Positions 14,711 to 23,306 of a stretch of 64,000 nucleotides of DNA are shown here, in pieces. Positions within the stretch are counted from its first letter, which is position 1. Each line of letters begins with the position of its first letter. The stretch comes from Acetobacter pomorum (GTDB taxonomy: Bacteria; Pseudomonadota; Alphaproteobacteria; Acetobacterales; Acetobacteraceae), in NCBI RefSeq assembly GCF_002738225.1, contig NZ_PEBQ01000001.1:1-64000 (forward strand), read 5' to 3'. A model generated the notes under the pieces. The model had not been told where the DNA came from. It searched no databases and saw nothing but the letters and a program-made list of their open reading frames with translations. Both the position numbers and the translations under genes were made by a program.

Positions 14711-16003
14711 ATGTCATCCAAGTCTGAAATTCTTATTGTCGGTGGCGGAGTGGCAGGACTTGCCCTTGCAACGCGTCTGGGTAAAACACTTGGCCGAAGC
14801 GGAAAAGCGCGTATCACGCTTATTGATAAAAGCTTTGCGCATGTATGGAAGCCCATGCTGCATTGCTTTGCCGCAGGCACCGTGCAGAACGAAAATGACC
14901 GTATCAGTTTTATGGCACAAGCCAGCACTCATAATTTTGAATTCTGGCCAGGTGAAGTTGTTTCTATTGATAGAGACAAGCGGGAAGTTCTTTTAAGCCC
15001 CTTACATGCATCAGACGGCAGCAAGGTTCTGGATAGCCGAACCATGACGTACGATGCCATTGTGCTGTCCATCGGAAGCCGCGCCAATGATTTTGGCACG
15101 CCCGGTGTGTTGGAAAACTGCCTGTTTATTGATAATCTTGTTGAAGCAAATGCTTTTAATGAAAAGTTCAGAATGGAAATTCTGAAGTCATTTGCTGATA
15201 ATTCCGAACTCGATATTGCCATTGTTGGGGGCGGGGCAACAGGCACACAGTTGGCTGCTGAACTCCATAAATCGCTCGAAATTGTTGATCCAGTTAGCTT
15301 GCATGCATTTGACAAAGCGCCACCTAAGCTGAGTATTACTTTGTTGCAGTCTGGGGCACGTATTCTGCCAGCTTTTCCGGAATCTGTTTCAATTGCAGCA
15401 AAACAGGAACTGGAGCGGATTGGTGTAAATGTAAGAACATCAGCGCGTGTTGCGGCGGCAGATGCAACCGGCTTTACCCTGAAAGACGGCACACATGTGC
15501 CTGCGACTTTGCGGGTATGGGCTGCGGGCGTTAAGGCACCGGAAGTTACAAAAACCTATGGTGGTCTTTCTCTCAGTCGGTCGGGCCAGATCAATGTCAA
15601 ACCCAATCTGTGCTCTGTGGATGATGACCGTATTTTTGCAATGGGGGATTGCTCCTACATTGTAGATGATCCGTTGCCCGCTACCGCACAGGTTGCGCGC
15701 CAGCAGGCGCATCATCTGGCGCAACATCTTCCGGCTTGGCTAGAAAGTGGCAAGGAAGTTCCTTCCTGCATCTTCCACAACAAAGGCGCTATTGTTGCCT
15801 TGGGTAATTATAATGGCTGGGCTGCCCTGCCAGGTGGCCGTGTGATGGGTGGGGGTATGCTGCATGGGCTTTCAGCCCGTCTTGGACATATTATGCTCTA
15901 TCGCCAACACCAGATAGAATTGTTTGGCTTGGTGCGCGGATTGGCCTCAATCTTTGCGGATTTTGTGGAAACTATTATTCGCCCATCCGTGCGTTTGGAT
16001 TGA
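14711..16003 (+). CDS. ndh: Type II NADH:quinone oxidoreductase (NDH-2) (430 aa)
   Basis: The sequence begins with an FAD Rossmann motif (ILIVGGGVAGLALATRLG). A second nucleotide site reads IAIVGGGATGTQLAAEL (about residues 170-186), and IFAMGDCSYI near 310 is the second FAD-contacting motif. AGTVQNENDRISFM and the C-terminal amphipathic region match NDH-2 enzymes, which pass electrons from NADH to ubiquinone at the membrane without pumping protons. This is the main NADH entry point described for acetic acid bacteria. The 3' end overlaps the convergent TetR gene by 29 bp. Confidence 0.9.
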   Translation: MSSKSEILIVGGGVAGLALATRLGKTLGRSGKARITLIDKSFAHVWKPMLHCFAAGTVQNENDRISFMAQASTHNFEFWPGEVVSIDRDKREVLLSPLHASDGSKVLDSRTMTYDAIVLSIGSRANDFGTPGVLENCLFIDNLVEANAFNEKFRMEILKSFADNSELDIAIVGGGATGTQLAAELHKSLEIVDPVSLHAFDKAPPKLSITLLQSGARILPAFPESVSIAAKQELERIGVNVRTSARVAAADATGFTLKDGTHVPATLRVWAAGVKAPEVTKTYGGLSLSRSGQINVKPNLCSVDDDRIFAMGDCSYIVDDPLPATAQVARQQAHHLAQHLPAWLESGKEVPSCIFHNKGAIVALGNYNGWAALPGGRVMGGGMLHGLSARLGHIMLYRQHQIELFGLVRGLASIFADFVETIIRPSVRLD

Positions 16004-16670
16004 TTTCATCTGTGGTGCAACCCAGCAAGATGCGTGAAGTTTGCCATGCTTCATCCAATGGATGGGAAGAATGCGTAATCTTTGTCATCAAGGTTGCACC
16101 AAGCCAGAGCTGATAGAGTGACGATGCAAGCTTATGAGCGGGCAGCGAAGAGTGTATGGATTTATCCTGCTGTCCAGCTTTAATGACTTGAGAAAGATGC
16201 GTGATAACAGCAGCTGTGCCAGTTTCCATAATACGGCGCATGCGTTCTGATATATCGGAAACCTCTGCTGCCAATTTAACAATCAGACATTTATCTCCGA
16301 CCTGTCCTTTAACGTGGGAGAGGCGCCAGAAATCCAGATAAGAAAATAACTTCTGCGCACTGTTTTTATCCGGGCAGGAGAAGAGTTCCTGAATATTTAT
16401 TAAATAGTCGTGCATGTAGGAACGCAGAAGTTCTTCTCCAAAAACTTCTTTAGATGCAAAATAATGATAAAATGATCCCTTGGGAATGCCTGCAACTTCC
16501 AGGATTTGCGAAAGCCCAACACCAGAAAAACCACGTTCAGCAATAAGTATTCTCGCAGAATCTACAATTTTCTTTTTTGCGATATCATGTTTTGTAGGCG
16601 TATTCATGGGGGCGGGAATATCCTGATTTCTTTCAAAAAAGGTTATTATTTTTTCTAAACTGACATACAT
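15975..16670 (-). CDS. TetR-family regulator, NemR-like (231 aa)
   Basis: The N-terminal HTH (ILIAERGFSGVGLSQILEVAGIPKGSFYHYFASKEVFGEELL) is almost a textbook match to NemR/YxaF-type TetR proteins. The effector domain keeps the NemR block KCLIVKLAAEVSDISERMRR, whose cysteine aligns with the redox-sensing Cys106 region of E. coli NemR. NemR responds to electrophiles and hypochlorite and controls N-ethylmaleimide and glyoxal detoxification. Start choice is open: ATG 16670 or ATG 16607 (MNTPTKHDIAKKKIV), the latter giving a family-typical length. Candidate operators lie upstream of the aldehyde dehydrogenase at 13142. Confidence 0.85.
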   Translation of the reverse strand: MYVSLEKIITFFERNQDIPAPMNTPTKHDIAKKKIVDSARILIAERGFSGVGLSQILEVAGIPKGSFYHYFASKEVFGEELLRSYMHDYLINIQELFSCPDKNSAQKLFSYLDFWRLSHVKGQVGDKCLIVKLAAEVSDISERMRRIMETGTAAVITHLSQVIKAGQQDKSIHSSLPAHKLASSLYQLWLGATLMTKITHSSHPLDEAWQTSRILLGCTTDEINPNARMGE

Positions 16671-16862
16671 ATAAACCTGATGATGTCAGAAATGAATAAT
16701 ATATCGACATAATATCACGAAGCACATTCATTTGGGAAATATTGCATCAGAAACTAACCAAGACAGATCTGTTTTCCGGCATGTTGTCTTCACGTTAATA
16801 TGAAAAATGAGTATGCACTTTTACACGGGTGTATTTCGATTTTTAATTTCAATTGAGGTTTC

Positions 16863-17747
16863 ATGAAACAGACAGCGTTTTGCAGAGCGGAACTTGTGGC
16901 AGTTCTTTTGAACGTCAGAAAGGATACGCCCTGTGTATTGACGCTGGAAAAAGGCCAGATACTGCCTTCTGGCCCTTTAACCATGGGTGGCCGTTCCTTG
17001 CAAAGGGAATTGCGCGGGTGGGTAGAGCAACAAACCGGCATGGTTTTAGGGCATACAGAACAACTTTATACATTTGCTGATACACAGGTGGCGGATAAAA
17101 GCCGGCTTGTACGTATTTCTTATATGGCCATGATTAGTTCCAATATAGATCAGACACCAGCAGAACGTTCCTTATATGATTATTTTCCATGGGAAGATCG
17201 TAGAAACCCAGAAGCGCATCTTTTACTGCAACATATTGTTGGGTTACTCAAAGAGTGGGTGGGGATGAGCGCAGACAAGCAACAGAGATGCGCCAGGTTA
17301 TTCGGCCTTGATCCATATGCATGGAATGATGAACTGGCATTGGACCGTTATGAGCTTTTATGGGAAGCCGGATTGGTACAGGAAGCCAGAGTGTTTCAAG
17401 GCCACATTTCCTTGGGTTTACCGATGCAGGCAGATTATAGGCGTGTTCTGGCGACCGCACTTTCACGCGTGCGGGCAAAAATTCGCTACACTTCTGTTGT
17501 GTTCGATTTGCTGCCAGAAACATTTACACTCTTACAGCTACAACAGGCGATGGAAGCTCTGGCCGGGTGTTGGATGCATAAGCAAAATTTCAGGCGTCTG
17601 GTTTTGCAGCAAAAACTGGTAGAAGAAACAGGTGCTTTTGATACCCCGCAGCAGGGGCGTCCGGCAAAATTATTTCGGTTTCGTCCGCAAATGGGGCAAA
17701 ACTGCTATCTGGCTGGTGCCAAATTGCCGCTAACGCCATTGTCATAA
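16863..17747 (+). CDS. nrtR: NrtR family NAD-biosynthesis regulator (294 aa)
   Basis: The N-terminal half is Nudix-like without a working catalytic box (VLTLEKGQILPSGPLTMGGRSLQRELRGWVEQQTG), and the C-terminal half is a winged helix (IRYTSVVFDLLPETFTLLQLQ, then KQNFRRLVLQQKLVEETG and GRPAKLFRF). That is the NrtR architecture: ADP-ribose or NAD-derived ligand binding controls repression of NAD synthesis genes. It lies directly upstream of nadA, and a large palindrome between them (17776-17818) is the obvious operator. GAGG precedes the ATG at the expected distance. Context and domain order make the call firm. Confidence 0.88.
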   Translation: MKQTAFCRAELVAVLLNVRKDTPCVLTLEKGQILPSGPLTMGGRSLQRELRGWVEQQTGMVLGHTEQLYTFADTQVADKSRLVRISYMAMISSNIDQTPAERSLYDYFPWEDRRNPEAHLLLQHIVGLLKEWVGMSADKQQRCARLFGLDPYAWNDELALDRYELLWEAGLVQEARVFQGHISLGLPMQADYRRVLATALSRVRAKIRYTSVVFDLLPETFTLLQLQQAMEALAGCWMHKQNFRRLVLQQKLVEETGAFDTPQQGRPAKLFRFRPQMGQNCYLAGAKLPLTPLS

Positions 17748-17775
17748 AATAGGCTTGTAAAAGCGCTTGTTTTTC

Positions 17776-17822
17776 CCTTGCGGTACATATACTCAAAATG
17801 AGCATATGTACCGCAAGGAGGG
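17776..17822 (+). promoter_or_regulatory. Palindromic NrtR operator and/or SD-masking hairpin before nadA
   Basis: CCTTGCGGTACATAT (17776-17790) is the exact complement of ATATGTACCGCAAGG (17804-17818), with an inner CTCA...TGAG dyad and a single mismatch (17791/17803). The 3' arm supplies the first four bases of the nadA Shine-Dalgarno AAGGAGGG (17815-17822), which stands 5 nt before the ATG. As DNA it can bind the NrtR dimer; as RNA it would bury the ribosome site. Both readings come from the sequence; neither is tested. Confidence 0.75.
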
Positions 17823-17827
17823 TATTC

Positions 17828-18808
17828 ATGTCAGTGTTTAATATTCCAGACAGGGATACTTTGTATCAGCCCGTTGCTGGCATTATGGCGCGAGATGTGT
17901 GGGAAGAGCGTTATGCAGCCGATATTGAGGCTATTATACGCCTTAAGCAGCAGCATAATGCGGTTATTCTTGCACATAACTATCAAACGCCGGAAATCTT
18001 TCATTGTGTGGCTGATATCCGAGGGGATAGCCTTGCTCTTGCACGAGCTGCCCAGAATGTAGATGCTGACATTATTCTTATGGCAGGTGTGCATTTTATG
18101 GCAGAAACTGCCAAACTACTAAATGTAAGCAAGAAAGTTTTAATTCCGGATGTTGCCGCGGGATGTTCTTTGGCGGAGGGTATTACAGCCGAGAATGTAA
18201 GAGCCTTAAAACAGGCTCATCCGGGTGTGCCCGTTGTCACGTATGTAAACAGCACGGCTGCGGTAAAGGCAGAAAGTGATATCTGTTGTACATCTGGCAA
18301 TGCACGTCGTGTTGTTGAAAACTTGAATGTTCCGCGTGTTATTATGATACCAGACGAATTTCTGGCACGTAATATTCAGGCAGAAACAGGTATTGAAATG
18401 ATAACATGGCCTGCGCATTGCGAGGTTCATGAACGCTTTACCCCGCAGGAAATTCGGCAATATCGCCGTCTGCATCCGGGTGTAAAAGTTGTGGCGCACC
18501 CAGAATGTCCGCCAGAAGTGGTGGAAGTTTCAGATCACTCCGGCTCTACAGCCCAGATGGTTGCGTATATTGCAACAGAAAAACCCGAAAAAGTTCTTCT
18601 GGTTACAGAATGTTCTATGAGCGATAATCTTGCAGCACAGTATCCAGAAACAACATTTGTGCGCCCCTGTAATCTATGCCCACATATGAAGCGTATTACA
18701 TTGTCCGCCATTCGGAAATCTTTGGAAAATCTGGAAGCTGAAGTTGTTATTCCAGAAGCCTTGCAGGCACGGGCCCGTTTGGCTGTTGAACGCATGTTGC
18801 TTGTTTAA
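17828..18808 (+). CDS. nadA: Quinolinate synthase A (326 aa)
   Basis: NadA condenses iminoaspartate with dihydroxyacetone phosphate to quinolinate using a 4Fe-4S cluster. Features: HNAVILAHNYQTPEIFH (substrate loop), VHFMAETAKLLN, the cluster cysteines in DICCTSGNA, PECPPEVVE and CNLCPHMKRI, and KVLLVTECSMSDNL. I used the ATG at 17828, which has a perfect AAGGAGG, rather than the ORF start 30 nt upstream inside the palindrome. nadC follows after 26 nt. No nadB (aspartate oxidase) is next to it, so iminoaspartate must come from a gene elsewhere. Confidence 0.95.
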   Translation: MSVFNIPDRDTLYQPVAGIMARDVWEERYAADIEAIIRLKQQHNAVILAHNYQTPEIFHCVADIRGDSLALARAAQNVDADIILMAGVHFMAETAKLLNVSKKVLIPDVAAGCSLAEGITAENVRALKQAHPGVPVVTYVNSTAAVKAESDICCTSGNARRVVENLNVPRVIMIPDEFLARNIQAETGIEMITWPAHCEVHERFTPQEIRQYRRLHPGVKVVAHPECPPEVVEVSDHSGSTAQMVAYIATEKPEKVLLVTECSMSDNLAAQYPETTFVRPCNLCPHMKRITLSAIRKSLENLEAEVVIPEALQARARLAVERMLLV

Positions 18809-18834
18809 GCAAAGCGTAAAGGAGCTAATTGTAC

Positions 18835-19692
18835 ATGTCTTATTTAGGCTCTTTGCCTGGCTTGTTATGGAAACCCGTTGTTCAGGCTGCATTATTGGAA
18901 GATCTGGGGCAGGGAGGGGATATCACAACACAAGCATTGGCAACACCAGGGCAGCAGATACGAGCTGTTTTTTGTGCTCGTCGGTCAGGTGTTGTTGCTG
19001 GCCTTGAAGGCGCACGACTTGCCTTTGCACTTTTGGGAGAAAATGTGCGCTTTCGGGCATTCAAACAAGATGGTGACCTACTGAGCATTGGTGATGTTCT
19101 GGCTGAAGTGGAAGGTGATGCCCAAATAGTTCTGGCCGGTGAACGAACGGCATTAAATATCCTGTCTCATCTCAGTGGTATTGCGACCCAGACACGCGAT
19201 ATGGTGACTGCAGTTGCAGGCACCAAAGCAGCAATTTGTTGTACGCGTAAAACACTTCCCGGTTTAAGGGCTTTACAGAAATATGCAGTAAAGGCAGGGG
19301 GCGGCAGTAACCATCGTTATCGGTTGGATGATGCCATTTTGATCAAGGATAATCACCTTGCCTTATGTGATGGGCAGATTGATGTGGCTTTAAAAAGAGC
19401 ACGTCATTATGCAGGCCATCTGGTGAAAATTGAATTGGAAGTAGATACGCTAGAGCAATTGGCTACAGCATTGGAATGCGGCGGAGCAGATGCATATTTG
19501 CTGGACAATATGGATACAGAAGTTTTGCGCACAGCTGTAAGTATGATTAACGGCTCTGCCATTGCGGAGGCATCCGGCGGTATCACACAGGAAACCGTGC
19601 GTGCTGTTGCTGAAACTGGGGTAGATATTATTTCCGCAGGCTGGCTGACACATAGCGTAAAAGCTTTGGATATCGGGTTGGATTACGCTTAG
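18835..19692 (+). CDS. nadC: Nicotinate-nucleotide pyrophosphorylase (carboxylating) (285 aa)
   Basis: NadC converts quinolinate and PRPP to nicotinate mononucleotide. Key motifs: ALLEDLGQGGDITTQAL (N-terminal), AGERTALNILSHLSGIAT, CTRKTLPGLRALQKYAVKAGG (with the PRPP/quinolinate Arg and Lys), HRYRLDDAILIKDNH and IELEVDTLEQL, ending in ASGGI near the C-terminus. ATG 18835 is preferred because GGAG is 10 nt upstream; a TTG at 18829 is too close. It forms an operon with nadA under the 17776 palindrome. Confidence 0.95.
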   Translation: MSYLGSLPGLLWKPVVQAALLEDLGQGGDITTQALATPGQQIRAVFCARRSGVVAGLEGARLAFALLGENVRFRAFKQDGDLLSIGDVLAEVEGDAQIVLAGERTALNILSHLSGIATQTRDMVTAVAGTKAAICCTRKTLPGLRALQKYAVKAGGGSNHRYRLDDAILIKDNHLALCDGQIDVALKRARHYAGHLVKIELEVDTLEQLATALECGGADAYLLDNMDTEVLRTAVSMINGSAIAEASGGITQETVRAVAETGVDIISAGWLTHSVKALDIGLDYA

Positions 19693-19737
19693 GTCATCCA
19701 TAAATATTCAAAAACTTTTACGCCTAGAGAGGTGACA

Positions 19738-20745
19738 TTACTCCTGCATCTGAAAAGCAGGTTGAACCGCCGCGCTTGAAACGGGTGGCCAGAACACCTG
19801 TGCAATTTGCCCCTGTAATTGAGAAAGTTGTTGTTGTATCCAGCTCATATAATCATGTAGCCCACGAATAATAATGTCTTCGGCGGTTTGGTCAGCAAGG
19901 GTGACCCGTAATTCGGCAACACATTCCTGCAAGTGGCTGCAACGTGAACGTAATCCGGGGTAAGAAGCCAAAAGTGCCAGCGTTTCATCCATAACGCGCA
20001 AATTAACAGCTAATGAGCGACAGAAGCCTTCATTTTTCAACAAAAACCCAACAATATTGGCTGGTGTAATTGTAACAGGGCGCAAACGGCGGAAGGCATG
20101 GTATGCCGCTGCAGAACGCAGCACAGCTGTCCATTGTGTAATGTCTATTTCAGAACCCGGTGCTTCCCCTTGGGGCAACAGCATATGGTAGCGGATATCC
20201 ACCAAGCGTGTAATCTGATCACAGCGCTCAAGCGTTTTCCCGAGTTTATAGAAAAGCCAAGCCTGATCGCGATACAATGTGCCTTCTGTAATGCCAAAAT
20301 GGGCCTGACAGTCCTGCTTGATATGTGTGCACAGGGTTGAAAGGCTGTTTTTGTAAATATCCTGTTCCTTTAGATTGAGAACCCAGCGAGTAAATACGTT
20401 GAGCTGAGTCCACATTTCAATAGAAACCAGGGGACGCACAGCACGTGCATTTTCGCGTATTGCCTGTGCTGTGGCATAAATGGAGGCCGGATTTTTCTGC
20501 TCGGTTAAATAAAAGCGGGCAACGGCATTTGTATTGCCAGATGGATGCAAGGCAAAAAAGGTTTGTTCATCAGAGTTGATCTGAACAATGGAATGCCACG
20601 CAACTTGTCCATTGGCATCTCTTACAAATGTTTCTGTCACTTCCAGAAGACGAGCCAGATTTTCAGTGCGCTCCATGTAACGGGCAAGCCACATCATGCA
20701 TTCTGCATAGCGGGAAAGAAGCTGGCCCTGCGTTTCATTCATCAT
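19738..20745 (-). CDS. Alpha-E domain protein (about 335 aa)
   Basis: An all-helical protein beginning MMNETQGQLLSRYAECMMWLARYMERTENLARLLEV, the hallmark start of the alpha-E (DUF403) family. Further helical motifs include WTQLNVFTRWVLNLKEQ and the ending HDYMSWIQQQLSQLQGQIAQVFWP. The function is unknown; the family almost always travels with a permuted ATP-grasp enzyme and a transglutaminase-like protein, as here. The ATG at 20745 overlaps the ATP-grasp stop as ATGA; an ATG 15 nt upstream (20760) is an alternative. Translational coupling to the ATP-grasp gene is clear. Confidence 0.85.
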   Translation of the reverse strand: MMNETQGQLLSRYAECMMWLARYMERTENLARLLEVTETFVRDANGQVAWHSIVQINSDEQTFFALHPSGNTNAVARFYLTEQKNPASIYATAQAIRENARAVRPLVSIEMWTQLNVFTRWVLNLKEQDIYKNSLSTLCTHIKQDCQAHFGITEGTLYRDQAWLFYKLGKTLERCDQITRLVDIRYHMLLPQGEAPGSEIDITQWTAVLRSAAAYHAFRRLRPVTITPANIVGFLLKNEGFCRSLAVNLRVMDETLALLASYPGLRSRCSHLQECVAELRVTLADQTAEDIIIRGLHDYMSWIQQQLSQLQGQIAQVFWPPVSSAAVQPAFQMQE

Positions 20746-22220
20746 GATGCCATCACCCATGTATCTTTAGAGCCACCACCTTGGGATGAATTAACCACCA
20801 AAGATCCTTTGCGAAGCGCCACACGCGCCAGTCCTCCCGGTAAAACCCACACGGAGCGGCCCGTCAGGGCAAAAGGGCGGAGGTCCACGTGCCGGGCTTC
20901 AACACCATCTTGGCAAAGCGTTGGGGTGACAGACAGGTTGATAACGGGCTGGCTGATGTAATTGGAAGGGTCAGCCAACAATTTTTCCCGAAAATCGGCC
21001 AGTTCCTTCTGGGTGGCATGGGGGCCGATCAGAAGCCCGTAACCACCTGATTCTCCAACAGGTTTGATGACAAGCCGGTTCATATTGGCCAAGGTATAGG
21101 CAAGACCTTCTGGTTCGGCACAAATATGCGTTTCCACACTTTGCAAAATGGGGTCTTGCCCCAAATAATATCGGATAATGCGCGGCATATAGGCATAGAC
21201 TGCTTTATCATCCGCCACGCCTGTGCCTAGCGCGTTGGCAAGTGTGACATTGCCGCGCCGATATGCTTCCACCAATCCGGGAACACCCAGCAGACTATCT
21301 GGATTAAAGGCGAGGGGATCAAGAAAATCATCATTCAGGCGGCGGTAAATGGCATGCACGGCACGCGGGCCACTTACTGTGCGCATGAAAACACGATGAT
21401 TTTCAACAAACAGATCTTTGCCTTCTACAAGAGGCACCCCCATCTCGCGGGAGAGAAAGACGTGTTCAAAATAGGCCGAATTGTAAATACCGGGCGAAAG
21501 CAGAACAACCTGTGGATCAATCACACCTTCTGGCGAGACTTCACATAATGTCTGATGCAAACGCAGGCCATATTCTTCCACAGACCGAATAGGAAGGCCC
21601 GATGCCAGATCTGGCATGAGGCGCAGCATCATGTGTCTGTTTTCAATCACGTAGGAGACACCAGATGGCGTGCGGGCATTATCTTCTAAAATCAGAAACT
21701 GGCCGTTATCATCTCGTATCAGATCTGTACCATTGATATGGACATAAACACCACCAGGCACATCCACACCCACCATGGCATCGCAATAATTGGCGTTATT
21801 GAGCACCAGATCAGCGGGTAATATGCCATCACGCAGGATATTTTTATCATGATAAATATCATGCAAAAATAGGTTTATGGCCTGAATGCGCTGTTGCACG
21901 CCGCGTTCCACATGGTCCCACTCCTGTGCCGTAATTACACGGGGGATCGCGTCAAACGGGAGAATGCGGTCAATGGCTTCTTTGTCTGAATAAACGGTAA
22001 AAGTAATGCCCATGCGGTACAATTGGGCCTCTGCCGCCTGCGTTCTGCGGCGTAATTCTGGTAGACTAAGCGCTGCAAGCCGGTCTTTTACACATTGCAG
22101 AACAGGTGGCGTTGGATCTCGCCGATTCATCAACTCGCAGAAAAAATCAGGGATATGGTAGTGATCCAGCAATCCTGTAGATGAAGCCTGAAGGGGAGCA
22201 TGCAGGGTGGTAGGGGTCAT
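20742..22220 (-). CDS. Circularly permuted type 2 ATP-grasp protein (492 aa)
   Basis: The sequence has the features of the permuted ATP-grasp family (DUF404/DUF407): ILPFDAIPRVITAQEWDHVE, ERGVQQRIQAINLFLHDIYHD, GVDVPGGVYVHINGTDLIRD, ILEDNARTPSGVSYVIENR and the C-terminal RLVIKPVGESGGYGLLIGP, which carries the nucleotide-gripping Lys and glycine loop. Such enzymes form amide bonds, and this one has been predicted to add or build a peptide tag; substrate unknown. It is the first gene of a minus-strand pair with the alpha-E gene and is divergent from the transglutaminase gene at 22467. Confidence 0.88.
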   Translation of the reverse strand: MTPTTLHAPLQASSTGLLDHYHIPDFFCELMNRRDPTPPVLQCVKDRLAALSLPELRRRTQAAEAQLYRMGITFTVYSDKEAIDRILPFDAIPRVITAQEWDHVERGVQQRIQAINLFLHDIYHDKNILRDGILPADLVLNNANYCDAMVGVDVPGGVYVHINGTDLIRDDNGQFLILEDNARTPSGVSYVIENRHMMLRLMPDLASGLPIRSVEEYGLRLHQTLCEVSPEGVIDPQVVLLSPGIYNSAYFEHVFLSREMGVPLVEGKDLFVENHRVFMRTVSGPRAVHAIYRRLNDDFLDPLAFNPDSLLGVPGLVEAYRRGNVTLANALGTGVADDKAVYAYMPRIIRYYLGQDPILQSVETHICAEPEGLAYTLANMNRLVIKPVGESGGYGLLIGPHATQKELADFREKLLADPSNYISQPVINLSVTPTLCQDGVEARHVDLRPFALTGRSVWVLPGGLARVALRKGSLVVNSSQGGGSKDTWVMAS

Positions 22221-22466
22221 AATTTCTCTCCCATCAGGCTGGGGGCCAGTGAGGCCTCAGCTTGTTTCACTACCGAATTAAATGAACAGGTTTTCAGAAG
22301 TTTGCCAAGTCTAAAAAGAAGGTTATTTAAGTAAGTTTTTGATTGTGTTGGATATGTATTGCATGTGCGCACCATGCTGCTATGGTTTTATACGACAGGC
22401 TCGTGTTCTTGTTGAACCGAGGCAACAATTGTTTGCCATGCATAAGCTTAAAGACAAGGTTAAGGT

Positions 22467-23306
22467 TTGATGAGTTCTCATGTCATGCTAACGCATCGAA
22501 CCTGTTATCGCTATGATAGACCGGTCAATATGGGGCCACAAACAATCCGTCTGCGGCCTACGGTTTATTCCCGTACACCTGTAATTTCGTACCATTTGCA
22601 TGTGCAGCCCGCAGATTGTCTGGTGAGGTGGACACAGGATATGCTGGGCAACCAAACCGCATGTGTTGAATGTGCAGATCAGGTGACGCACTTTGATATT
22701 GAAGTTGCGCTGAAGGTTGATCTTTCACCGTATGATCCCTTAAGTGGCTCAGTAACTGGCCAAGAGCTTTTTGATGGGGCTGAATATACCGCACCGCAAA
22801 TTATGAGTGAAAGCATGCGTGCACTTTTGGGGGCACAGCAGATTGCAGAAGCGCAGGGAGCACTTAATAAAATCAAGGCTCTTAACCAGGTGATCGCACA
22901 GCGCATTCACTACCAACGCCGGATGGAGCCAGGAGTGTGGTCTGCGGAAGAAACATTGCACCGTGCAAGCGGTTCGTGCCGGGATAGTGCTTGGTTGTTG
23001 GTAACCGCCGCGCGGCACCTGGGGTTTTCTGCACGTTTTGTTTCTGGATATCTTATTCAGGAAGAATGTAAGGAAAATAAGCTCAGAACATTAAATGGGG
23101 ACCTGCACGCGTGGGCACAGGTTTTTATCCCTCAAAAAGGCTGGATTGGGTTTGATACCACATCTGGCTTTTTGGCAGGGGCTGGGCATATTCCACTGGC
23201 CGTTGCAAATACCCCGCAGGATGCAGCACCTGTTTCTGGCGTGCTGGATTGTTGTGAGGCCGTATTTGATGTGTTCATGCAAGTGCAGCATTTACCCCCA
23301 CAATGA
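22467..23306 (+). CDS. Transglutaminase-like cysteine peptidase family protein (279 aa)
   Basis: The N-terminal domain (LTHRTCYRYDRPVNMGPQTIRL) is the typical bacterial transglutaminase N-domain. The catalytic core shows Cys in RASGSCRDSAWLLVTAARHLG (about residues 165-185), His in LNGDLHAWAQVFIP and Asp in GWIGFDTTSG, a full Cys-His-Asp triad. It may be a peptidase acting on products of the permuted ATP-grasp enzyme encoded divergently. Its stop overlaps the metallopeptidase start (ATGA at 23303-23306). Confidence 0.9.
   Translation: MMSSHVMLTHRTCYRYDRPVNMGPQTIRLRPTVYSRTPVISYHLHVQPADCLVRWTQDMLGNQTACVECADQVTHFDIEVALKVDLSPYDPLSGSVTGQELFDGAEYTAPQIMSESMRALLGAQQIAEAQGALNKIKALNQVIAQRIHYQRRMEPGVWSAEETLHRASGSCRDSAWLLVTAARHLGFSARFVSGYLIQEECKENKLRTLNGDLHAWAQVFIPQKGWIGFDTTSGFLAGAGHIPLAVANTPQDAAPVSGVLDCCEAVFDVFMQVQHLPPQ

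Noticed and set aside
22518..22530. TAGACCGGTCAA box like the NemR-type sites
   Set aside because: It lies inside the coding sequence of the transglutaminase gene and is most likely chance.
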